DNA of 64,000 bases, taken from the NCBI GenBank assembly GCA_040954595.2, contig CM082578.2:16740001-16804000 (forward strand). Direction: 5' to 3'. Below the pieces are notes generated by a model. The model made no database searches. It was not told the DNA's origin and saw only the letters and a program-made list of their open reading frames with translations. Position 1 is the stretch's first letter; the number at the start of each line of letters is the position of its first letter. Shown here one piece after another: positions 28,300 to 39,200 of the stretch. This stretch comes from Balanoglossus misakiensis. Taxonomy: Eukaryota; Hemichordata. The position numbers were made by a program, and so were the translations under genes.

Positions 28300-28860
28300 T
28301 TCTGCTTCAGCAAGAACTATGACAGAAACTGTAGTGGCCCCTTAAGGTTGCTGGTAGACCAAAATAGTGTGATATTTGCATATTCATTCATTGAAAATTT
28401 GCATATACAACGTAAAGACAAAACCGTAGTGAAAGTTGTATTTCGCCGGTATATAGTTTGTGGCAAATATACAGTACCAAAGCGTTTTTTCTCATTACGT
28501 GGCGAGGTAAATCTGTGGCGTGGACTCAGACCACCGGACAGAATCCAGACCAGGTAGTGTACTGGTGTTCTGGAATTTGTGTACATGATATTGACACATA
28601 TCGGTCATTTGTTGGTTCACCTGGACAGAATCGCGGATTCTTTTTGGGTGTATGGGTTGTTGCACAGGCGCGCAAGACGTAGTTCCACGACATCCACACT
28701 TTTATATACGAAATCGTAAAAATTGGGGGTTGTGTCAGTGGTGATATCGCGCTTGTGTTTACGATGATCATAGCCTGAAAAACATGCACTTGCACGTCCA
28801 CCTCGATCATGACGTGTGTACGGCCAAATTCTTTGACACAATCGCAATTATATAATTCCA
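28300..28860. other. Unexplained CpG-containing block in TUBGCP6 intron 1
   Basis: Between the non-coding first exon (ending 28898) and the coding first exon lies a segment richer in CpG than the flanking intron, with short overlapping ORFs on both strands (up to 115 codons at 28526-28873 minus). None resembles a known family, and no splice chain links them. It could be an old repeat copy, an alternative promoter or a regulatory island. Confidence 0.3.
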
Positions 28861-28949
28861 TGTAGCACCACATACTGAATAATTTCAGTGGTCTTACCTG
28901 TCGACTGCATTCGGTAAACAGTGCAGCTGTGCGAACACTTAAAATTTCT

Positions 28950-29171
28950 ACTGTGTATATTTATTTCCAAGTCTTATTCTTGATTTCAGCGGCACTTCCC
29001 ACAATGCAACAGCAAGAAAACGACAGCAACCGACATTACGAGCTGCGGCGACGCTGTTTATAGAAAATGGCCGCTTGATAGATGTGAGCGATAGCCGACC
29101 GGCGACACTTTCGGAAGGCGAAAGTGGAGGTAGACAACTTTTGTAGATAATTTTGAAGGAGTACTAACATA
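28950..29171. promoter_or_regulatory. Shared TUBGCP6/NCKIPSD divergent promoter
   Basis: About 220-270 bases separate the first exon of TUBGCP6 (minus) from the ATG of NCKIPSD (plus, 29172). The region contains a string close to the ZNF143/THAP11 site (ACTTCCCACAATGC at 28994-29007) and a string close to the YY1 site (AAAATGGCCGC at 29064-29074). Both are typical of TATA-less housekeeping promoters. I see no TATA box. Site identity is by eye only. Confidence 0.55.
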
Positions 29172-32100
29172 ATGTATCGAGCAGTGTACGCTTTTCAAAG
29201 CGAGGACCCAAAGACTTTAAATTTTAAACCTGGCGATAAGTTCACTTTGCTTGACCGCACGGATGTTCATTGGTGGCAGATGATGAACTCAGGTGGGAAA
29301 GTTGGTTATGTACCGGCCAGCTACATCGAGAAAGACCAGGTAATGTTTCTTGGGCAAATAGACTTACTAGACGTTTAATTTAAATGCATTTGTGTCGAGC
29401 TTTACCATTTCTCTGTAACCCCAACCGAAGGTAAAACTCTTGGTCTGACCTATGGTGTCACTGTCAACGGTGCCCTCCCTCTTTTGTGTTTGTTTTGCGA
29501 CCCGTGACTCCCTAGGTCCTATTCAGAAAATTCGCTGTACATGTACCATTGCTTTAATACTGTTCTGTACTTCTAAAAGTACCAGGTAGAAAACTTTTTG
29601 TGATTATACAGGTAATATCAGACATTTTAGTCTTATTTTCGTTTCAAAAGTATTACCATCTCTTAATTATTAAAAAAACACCTGATAAGAATTTAAATAT
29701 AGAAATTAGAAAATAGGGAAAAGGGATTTGGAAAATCTCTAGAGAAACACAGGTCTGCAGTTGATTGATAGTGTAATTCTACACTATAACAGTATGACAA
29801 ATACGTTTTTGATTGCAAGTCAATGTACCGGTATTAGTTATAGCACTCAGTGTTGGTGTTCTTAATGAACCTTTTGTTTCATCAATAACCAGGTATCTGA
29901 CGATGATGTATTGAAGTCTATAGACCGTGCCATGGAATCAATCCACTTGGCAGCAACTCATAGAAGTGGATCATACACTACAGAGCAAAGAGATTGTCTC
30001 AAGTAAGGATCACTCAACATGTTTGCAATTTATACATACAACATGTTTCAGTATTATAACAAAACTTTTTCCTTTTTTCCCACTAAAAGCAAACTAGTCA
30101 TACACAGGAAAGAAGTGTTAGAAAAGCATGCTGCAGCAATACCAAGCCAACCAAGAAGAAAAGCCCCTGAACCACCAAGTCCTGTCAGTTCAGAATCTAA
30201 ACAACCAGTATACCCACAACAACAACAACAGGAGCAACAGGAGCAACAGCAGCTACAATTACAAGCAAAGAGGTCATCTGTAAAGGGACATAAGGCACCC
30301 CTTCCTCCCATGCGTGCAGAATCAATGCAGGACAAAGAACAGACAAGCCCACCCGTGACCAAAGATATTATGAGATCGCCTGAGAGATTAGCCAGTTCGA
30401 GCAAAACCTACAAAGCCCCATCTCCACCAGAGATGGTCACCAAGAGTACCTCAACATCACTGCCACCGACCCCAACTCGGAGTAGATCCGCAACCAGCAT
30501 TCATGTTCCTGTGCCAGAGAACATTGGCAGTGAACTCATTGAAATAGTGCGGGTTAACACGGACTTGAGTTTCGAAAAATCCAGGATCGCTGTCGGAACT
30601 GCACTGAGTCATATTGGGCAGACCATACCAGCCGTTGCAAATGTGATTGAGGATATTTTGAAAACATTACAAAGTGATCATGTGAGTAACTCACATCTTC
30701 CCTTCTGAATTTTAAATAGTTCCAAAGTTTCAGTTGTCAATTTTGGCCTTATCTACAAACATGACTTCAATAAGTGAGTGACTGTACATTTAACACATGG
30801 CAAATATGGAAAAGTATCATCTGAATTTTAAAGCAAATGGTTACTCCTTGTATTTGTCAAATTGTATAAGTTTTAAACTACCAGTATGTGTTATATTTAC
30901 AGAGTGATTATAAAGATCTGCAGGGCACTCATGATGCTGAAAGATTGGAAGTTATATTTTCTGAGCTGACAAGTTGCAAGGATGATTCGCAGCAACGGAG
31001 TTGGGCTTTACATGAAGATGAGGCAATTATACTGGAATACGTAGCTGAACTAACATCAATTCTCGTGAGTATGGTCATTTACATATTTGGAGTAGGCTCT
31101 TTTGATTGTAGAGTGAGTGTTTTTGGTTCATATACGTGTGTGTACATCATCGTGACTGGATCTCCTGTAAGGAAAAAAACATATATCATTCCCTCTTTAT
31201 GATTTTAGTATTCTTTTTTTCTACAGAACGATGCAAATCCTGAGATTTGTAAAGAAGTTGTGTCCAGGGATCACTTTGCATGCCTTCATTCACTGGTTGT
31301 CTACTATCAAATGGTAAGTCATGCTTTCAAAGTTTGCACTAATGAGCCTAATTCCTAACATGTCGCAGCAGAAATTGTAAACGTTATGCTGTTACTTACC
31401 ATACATATTGTTCGCACTTGCCTTCCAGGAGAGTCGCCTGACGATCAGACTGGCCCTGTTGAAAGCCTTTGGTGCCCTTTGTGCGTTAGATGCATCTATC
31501 ATCTCAGATTTGCTCTGCTCAGTTCTACCCATGGAACTGGCAAGGGACATGCAATCCAACACCCACGAATTACAAAGGCTAATGTTCTCAACATTGGTGT
31601 GTACCATGCTCCTGACTACAGGTGAACCTCTGCCATACACTCATTATGGTAAGTTAGATCCTGGTTTACACAAGTTCCCGTGCTCACAACCACAAGTCCA
31701 CAACTCAGGGGAAATTTCTTTCAATGGGACATTTCATATTACTGGGAAAAGCCATGGTCACAAGTTGCTGTAATGTTCTCTGTCCCAATATTGGCATCAG
31801 AAGCTAACTGCATACTTCCAGGGTAATGTTAGCCCACTTTAACCCTTCAGTGGTATTCACCAGTGAAATCACAAGGACTGTTGATGTGATTTATTCATTT
31901 TACAGATCATTTGAACGAAAGCTTCATAGGATTTTTGCTGGATAAAATAGAGGATCCACCAATGGAAGATGAAGAAGAACAGATTCCGGATCTCTTTGTG
32001 AAATTGATATTAGCCTATAACCTGCACTTTCAAAGTAAGAATCCATTTCAGGGATGGGATTGAGATGGAAAGATCTCATGATTATGTTTGCATGACTGAA

Positions 32101-33146
32101 CCCTTTTTGGTGTGTATATTGGAAAATGCCATCTGGCATGTCTGACACTTCATATGATTCCGTACATTCTGTGGTCTAGTCATCTCCAAGGTCTTAGTCC
32201 TGCTATTTTGGGGGGTTTGCCTGCTACCTGGATTCTGTGTACATGACAAACTCCCATCATCTACAGAGTCCATCAGTAACCCTCAATATCAGACTGATCA
32301 GTGATGTGAAACTTTTGATTGATTTCAGTGCCCAGTGATAACTTGGTGATGAGAGTGCTTTCACATCGGAAGACAGTGAAACTCTTCAGTGAGAAGATTA
32401 TGTTACTAGTCAACAGAGGAGGTATGTCACAAATTAAAGCTAACTTTGTTCAGGAATTTATGATGGAAAAGACACAGACTTTTATGGACAGACAGCAACA
32501 AGATTGAAAGTGGTGCAGGAATACACATATGCTCAGAACCATGAATGAAGTCATGCGAATTCTCATGTTGAAATTCGGTATCATCTCACATGTGACCTGC
32601 TTACCGTGATGACAATTCTTATTGCAGAGGATCCAATCAAAATGTTTGATCACAAAGTCAAGACACCAGATTCCCTGCTGAAGTTCCTTGGTGATATCTT
32701 CTCAAGCAGAGATACATCCGATATATTCTACAGCAATGACTTGTTGGTTCTGATTGACATCATATTGAGACAACTGTCAGATCTTTCACCAGGTGACGAG
32801 GTAAGGCATCCCAACAATTGCGCCCTCTTTTGTCAAATGGTAATATCCGTAACAGACAACAAATAACTGCCATTGGCCAAGGTTTCTTATATATAAACAT
32901 TGTTCATGCTTATTTCAAAAGTAATTGATTTTTTTTTTCCAATGGTAGATTCGCACGGAATGCCTATCACTTATACACAGTTTAATTGGAACGACAAATT
33001 ACGGTGAACACAGACATCGATGTTCGGAACTTCAGCGATGTTTTGTTGGCATTTCCCATGAGGAGAACAGAGAAAGTGAACAAGACAGGATAATAGTTCA
33101 GCAAATCTGGAAAGATTACCCTCAGTATTTTAGTAAAGTTCCGTGA
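29172..33146 (+). CDS. NCKIPSD: NCK-interacting SH3 protein (SPIN90/DIP), 10 coding exons
   Basis: NCKIPSD/SPIN90 binds NCK and activates Arp2/3 to make linear actin filaments at the cell cortex. Exons: 29172-29339, 29893-30002, 30090-30681, 30903-31064, 31227-31313, 31429-31648, 31906-32034, 32329-32421, 32628-32800, 32949-33146. All phases match, giving 1932 nt or 643 residues (human 722, from memory). Residues 1-56 are an N-terminal SH3 domain with ALYDY-like YAFQ, the paired Trp (HWW) and GYVPASY. Residues about 105-250 are proline-rich, with several PxxP motifs ([16 protein letters not shown]) and a polyglutamine run. Residues about 260-640 are the conserved leucine-rich/armadillo-like domain, with signatures such as [28 protein letters not shown] and DLSPGDE. 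The middle is shorter than in human. The gene shares a promoter region with TUBGCP6. Confidence 0.95.
30208..30270 (+). repeat. NCKIPSD: Polyglutamine (CAA/CAG) tract inside NCKIPSD
   Basis: In exon 3, a CAA/CAG-rich stretch encodes a Q-rich run interrupted by E and L. It lies in the unstructured proline-rich linker between the SH3 and leucine-rich domains. It is absent from the human protein as I remember it and is likely to vary in length. Confidence 0.8.
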
Positions 33147-34411
33147 TGGCTTGCATACATGTACAGTTTCCTAATGTGGCGAACAAACAACTCATTGTAA
33201 GCTCCACATTGCTTCATTATGGTCAGTTTTATACTTCAGATGAATTTCCACAAGACATACAAAATGTTTTACTGTGGGATATTCCGTGTTGTAGTCAAGT
33301 GCTATATGTTCAGCTGTCAGTTGTTCAGTTATACTAGTATTTATTGAAATAGAGATGCAAGTGATATTAATAATAGCCACACAATACATGCCGAAATGAA
33401 GTCACTGTCTGGGTGTTGAAATTTACAGTTAATTTGACAATGGATATTAATAATATACTGTATTTATTTTAGTTGCAAAGTGTTATGAATGCAACAAGCT
33501 GTGGCAGGATGTTTTGAGTTTTGCTTTGGGAATGAGAAATATGTCCACATGCTGTGTTATAATGAGATGTATTATATTAAACATGTTATTAAATATACTA
33601 ATTTTTTTCTGAGAATTATGAAATTGTGTCACAGGTTTTTTCCATCAGGAACATGGCTCTCCCTTGTAGCAATGAAACATCTGTAGTTTCAGCAGTGAAC
33701 TCGACCCCCACCTGCTGAGAGACTGACCCGACAAGCAAGTTCTGCTTTTGACTGGTCTTATTAAAATTTCACTGACATGCACTGCATACCAGCATCTTCC
33801 AGGCAGTTCTTGGTGAACTTCACAGTGAAGGACATCCCAGTTTGTCATTAAAACACAGCATTTACAGCAGTAGACTTGCTTATCATCATTCAGTTTTCCT
33901 TTGCCTATGGTTAACCTCATGTGATTTTATCCCAAATGCAAGCAATAACCTGAAAATTAATACCCATCCACAAAACTCGTCCCGTATCCAGCAGTGCTCA
34001 TCATCATGGCAGCACTATGTTGGAAATGCACCCGACGCCTCCACTGAAACCCAATATGCAACCAACAACTGTAAGACCAAACGTAACTCGAGAGCTGTTG
34101 GGTCAAATAAGAAATTTTTATTCCTGCCAATCAAAACACTGGCATGATTTTGCAGAGATTACATTTCAAATTTTCTTCATTTGGAAAGTACAAGTGTGAA
34201 AAATATCTGAACAGGACTGATATATATGAAATCTCATAAATTTGGTTCAGGGCATGACAGATACATGCCAAATCTCATGTAAGTACTCTGTACTAGTCAT
34301 TTATTTTTACATTTTTGAGACTAAATTTAATTTAATTCATACTTCAGTTTTTTGCTTCTGTAAATAGGTGATTGATTGCTTTATGTATAAAATGTTTTAT
34401 TCATAAAAAGT
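33147..34411. other. 3' UTR of NCKIPSD and spacer between converging genes
   Basis: The stretch is AT-rich with only short ORFs. An ATTAAA-type polyadenylation variant lies near 33577. NCKIPSD (+) and DPM3 (-) converge here. I see no additional gene. Confidence 0.5.
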
Positions 34412-34417
34412 TTTATT
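34412..34417 (-). terminator. DPM3: Polyadenylation signal of DPM3
   Basis: TTTATT on the plus strand (AATAAA in the transcript) lies only 13 bases after the DPM3 stop codon; a second copy is at 34396-34401. This implies a very short 3' UTR. Confidence 0.6.
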
Positions 34418-34429
34418 GAAAAATGTATT

Positions 34430-35358
34430 TCATGAAATTTTCAGCCCTTTTTTCTTCAAGTCTTCTCTTGCCATCTCAATTTCCTGTAAAAGTGACAGAA
34501 AAGGAAATGTTATTTAAGAAGAAAAATTCCTTTGAAGCGTCCAACATTTAACACAAAACCAGTTGTCCACTTTCTTGACATAAACACAAGCTAATATATT
34601 TAGATAGTCAATTGCTGTCGTATATTGTCAAAACAGTCAAAACATTGTGCACAAATTGCAAATAATGTTCTGACGAACTCCAGGCCTCTTTACTTGCCTT
34701 TTTAAGTTCTGCTGAAGCCTCCACGCAATCGTTGAATGTTGCTGTTCTGTAACCAATAACTGCTAACGAATAACACTGAAAAAAAGAACCACAAAAAGAA
34801 ACTCAAGGTATCCATTCCTTTATTTTAAGGATGCAAATGTTTATTTAATATCAAAATAATCCAGCAGTTGACTTATAGTAGTACAAGTCATCAGAGTTCC
34901 TTTTAGAGATTTAAAATGCATGTCTGCAATCACTGCTTTGTTTACGATATGCACCGAAATCTGACACAAGACATGAAAAGTAACTATCTTACCCCAAGTA
35001 ATATGACCATATAAGCTGGGAGCTGTAGAGAGAACACCAGTAAAATTGTTAGTTTTGCCAACATGTAACATAATTGTGATTTGCCAAACATCTCCATGTT
35101 GGTTATCAAGAACAGATGACTTTCCAAGTATGCATCAGCAGCAATGGTCAGCCACACCAATCAGTTGTTGCTTTTTATAAGAGGAAAATGTTACATTGTT
35201 TCATTGATTGGTATGGAAAACAAAACAAACCTTACCGGCCACACTACTTGTTTAACACTGTTACTGAGATTGACTGGTGCCAGTTCAAACACTATTGACA
35301 CCCACACACTGAAAAACAAACTAAGGATGACAAGCCACTGTACCAGTTTAGTAACCAT
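34430..35358 (-). CDS. DPM3: Dolichol-phosphate mannosyltransferase subunit 3 (4 exons)
   Basis: DPM3 anchors and stabilises the catalytic subunit DPM1 in the ER membrane. The complex makes dolichol-P-mannose from GDP-mannose for N-glycans, GPI anchors and O- and C-mannosylation. Coding exons: 35358-35236, 35022-34993, 34775-34698, 34483-34430, giving 41, 10, 26 and 17 codons plus stop, or 94 residues (human 92, from memory). All introns are phase 0. The protein starts MVTKLVQWL and has two membrane segments (about 5-27 and 38-55), then the conserved GYRTATFNDC stretch and a C-terminal amphipathic helix ending DLKKKGLKIS, matching the DPM1-binding tail of the family. An acceptor 8 bases upstream of the ATG (exon begins 35366) shows a further non-coding 5' exon. 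Exon 2 is only 30 nt. The third intron starts with GC instead of GT. Confidence 0.95.
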
Positions 35359-35365
35359 GATTGTC

Positions 35366-36232
35366 CCTGTTGAAAGAAGAAAGAGTGGATGCCAGAAGTG
35401 TTATAAATGATTTAGTATGCGAGAAGGATTTCCCTCAAGTACTGTTTGTGCTTTTGGTATGTGCTGCGGAGTCCCTGTATACCTACCCAATAAAGGTTTC
35501 TTTTGGAGTACAGGTGTATATAAAGCTGCGCTACTTCCAGGCCTAACGAACGCGAGAAAACCTGAAAACGTGTAATCAGCTGTTACTCTTGTAAACCTTT
35601 GACCTTGGGAGGTCAGGCTACCGTAAAAGTGACAATATCGTAAAATTCCCCTGTACTTATCACTGAATCAAGAAGATGGCATTGCAATAGCATCAACAGT
35701 ATCACTAAGGTTCCCATATAAATTTTATCCTGATTTGATAACTCCAGCGAAATTTTTGCCTCATGCGTTAAAACCGTGATCGTCTGGTGCCGTAAATGGG
35801 TAATCGTGTATGGAATCGACGTGTTTATAAAACACTCTTTCATTGGTCTATATTTTATTGTGTGTTAACTTTTGACCAACGGGAGAGCACAACAGGTAAA
35901 TTCTTTGGTCGAGCGCCACCCCATGATGTAGACAACATGACCACGTATGAAGGCGTGTACTCCACTAATCAGTGACATGATTGTGAGTATGAACTACTGA
36001 ATAGTATATACAGACTGGTGGTAGTGGTAAGCGACCTCCGCAACCTAACCCAGGAGCACCTGTACGCTAAGAGTAAGAGGATTACTAACGGCTGCGCACC
36101 GCTCCTATTCAACATTATTTATTGAAATTTCTATATATGGTAAATAAATTGCCAACCTGAGAGATATAAGTAATGCGCTCAAACACAAACTGGCGCCAGC
36201 CCTCTCGTGCCTTCAGCAAGTACAGTAACAAA
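35366..36232. promoter_or_regulatory. Divergent region between DPM3 and SLC35C1
   Basis: Fewer than 900 bases separate the two divergent start codons. They must hold both promoters and at least one non-coding DPM3 exon; a donor-like CCTAC/GTATAC context near 35480 on the minus strand is a possible end of it. A CCAAT-type string lies near 35842-35848. I see no ORF that belongs to a third gene. Confidence 0.45.
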
Positions 36233-39200
36233 ATGGAAACCGGAAAGTACAGCTCGCTTGTCGGACAGTACGTAAAAATTACGGCAGTCGTTGCAACGTA
36301 CTGGTAAGTGTCACTAATTGTGCTCGTTGTTGAATGGTTGATAAATTGATTTGTCTTAAGTGAAACTGATGGCACTCACAGGAAATGTCTCACAGTGAAA
36401 TGTGACTATCCACCAAAATTAATTCCTTATGCATGTTGATACTTATGATAGGTTCATGTGAATTAACCTGTTGTTGATTTTTCTTCTGGTTTGCTTCGAA
36501 CTTTGACAATTTTAAATTAATTAAACTTCGTTATGCGTGGGTCAACCCACCTCAAAATTTCGCACATATTTTCACAGCAGAAATAAAAATAACGTCAATT
36601 AAATTTTTGCAAAATATGATTGTTTAAAAAGCTACAATGTGTTAAGTGTTAACACTAGCCTAGCCCAGGGCAGACTGATTATTTCCTTTGGTCATATATG
36701 AAGTTTGTATATTTTGTTTTTCTAATTTTTGGTTAATATTTTATCCCATACAAGTGAAAGGTAAATTTAGAAACACAGATAAATGAAAACATTTGGTATA
36801 TGGAAATACAGCACAACATAAATAAAGTGCCTTAAAAAGTACACACTTTACCTTGTAGTTTGGGGGAAAGACATTTCCTTATCCTTGACCTTAGAAGATC
36901 ATTCATAGAATCTTTTGTGTATGCTGCAGGTCAATGGTTGGTATTTGTTCTCATGTGACCTTACCCATCATGCCACAGAATTTTGTCTTTTTTCTCTATT
37001 CTTATTAATCAGATTTTTCTAATGTTAAGGTGTTTAATAATTTATCTGAATTTTTTTTTCATTTTAGGACTATATCAATATCAATGGTTTTCATCAATAA
37101 ATATCTACTTAGCAGTCCAGACTTAAAGGTATATTTCTACAAGTTTAGAAATTTAGTTTTGAGCTCATTGGTCATGCATAGTCTTCTGCAAGGGAAATGC
37201 TGAAAGGGGTTATACAGCCACGTGGAGAGGTGAATTTGCTTAATCACAGGGCACATGTCTCTGGGTGGTCAACTTGGATATGAAACTCGTGCTGGGGGAA
37301 AATAGATGCTTTCGTGGTTTCTCATAGTCATACTCGCATAAGCCACTCACCATCTTGTAACATTGCACTCTGCAGTTTTGAAACAAGAGATAAAAACACC
37401 AGGAAAAATGACACAACTGGCATTCCAGAATATCAACTTCTACTGATTGGATGGAAGATATTCACCATTCTACCCCATCTTGACAGCGACTTTGCTATCC
37501 TCCATGCTATAGAAGATCAGCTCAGTGACTGATTACATAAGGGCATACCAGTTCTATCGTTTCAGTCTGTTGAGCAGTTTTCATCTCTTGTTTCAAACTT
37601 GAGCATCTGTGGCATTAAACCCTTTCACCACCAGTTCCCTCTTTACCATAGAAAACAATGAATTTGGGCCAAACCATGGTGGTGAAAGGATTAAACTTCC
37701 CTTCACTTTAGTATATTATTATCTTCATGTGAGTATAATCTAAGCGCTCAAACTTGTAACCGTGGTATATGTTTTCCTTCCACAGCTAGATGCACCTTTG
37801 TTCGTCACAATGTTCCAGTGTTCCGTCACAGTTGTGCTTTGCATGGTCTTTGGAATTGTAGGCGGTTTTGTTCCAGCATTTTCTAATTTTCCAAGAGTAA
37901 AGTTTGATCCCAAGATTTCAAGAGAGGTAGGTATTAAGCATGTGTTGGTGTGTGTCTGCGCAGGTGCAGACAAGCATGTTTGTGTGTGACTCCCAGTGAG
38001 GATACATGTAGAAACCTGGACCAAAACCATTCATATTTTTGTTTGTTTGTTTGTTGTCTATCTCTTGGTGAGTGAATGAATGAATGAATGAATGAATGAA
38101 TGAATGAATGAATGAATGAATGAATGAATGAATGAATGAATGAATGAATTATCAGGAGGAAGTGATTTTAATGTGTAAATCTTGATTGATGATGTGGATA
38201 CTGAGTGATGCAAATAAGCTGTGCTTTGCATTCTGTCACTCGCAGCCAGGTTAAACAAACAGAGAAGTGTAACATTGTTGTTTCTAGTCCCTCTTTTGTG
38301 AAAATAAATGACTTCATGAAAATAACAGCTCTTTTGATTTGTGTCGGCACTATGAAGTGCAAGTGAAAAATTTCCTCATTTTTGAGCTGAATTTAGAGAA
38401 CGAGTGGTTCCATTATGAGTATCTGCTACGAGATTCATTTCACGTGTTTCACGATATTAGTTATCAATGAATAATGGAAGAATGGGGAGAAATTCATGTA
38501 GGCGTATGTACAAGGTGTTTGTATATGATGTGTCAGCTGTTACCTTCAACAGCTGGCTACGTGTACATGTATGACGGGTATGCATAAGAGGAAAGTTTCA
38601 CATTTTCTGTTAATATTGCACTGATGTGCTATGTGGCAGAGATTCCTCAACTTCCGGTCCGGCTTTTTTGCATATTCGTTTGACCTTTCATCTTTTATTA
38701 CCATGGAAACGGTGAAAGAAATGGTAGTCTATTGGCTGCCTCAAAGGGTACTGGCAGACAAAGCCCATGGAATCATTATTGTTACAAATGGGAAGAACTC
38801 AAGAAAAGTGTGTAATTGTTACCGTTAATATGAAAATTCCAATGGTGTGCAATATGGGGCATTTATGCAAATGAACAATCTGTCATTGGGGTGATATATT
38901 TCCATGAAACATGTCAAAATGCGTTAAGCAGCATAGTATCAATTATTCATTTCACAGTCGATACTGAAGTTGCAACTGGGCTGCAGTGGCACTCTATCTA
39001 TATTAATTTTAAAGTGAATGACTTGTTGGGTAAGAGTATTGGTACCGTACCAGTATTTAGTTGTGCTTATTTCTACTTGTGCCAAGATAATCTGATGCCT
39101 ATTCTGACAGTATATTGTATTTTAATCAAAAGTATAAAATGTCAGCAGATATGACAGAATGAAGCATGGGTAAATAAATCCATCATGGATTATAATCGGC

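Noticed and set aside
34692-34695. GT donor four bases inside DPM3 intron 3 instead of the GC donor
   Set aside because: Using it would add four bases and put the conserved C-terminal helix out of frame; the GC donor gives an exact family match.
38058-38258. Minus-strand open frame with repeated FIHS
   Set aside because: Translation of the TGAA microsatellite, with no flanking coding signal.
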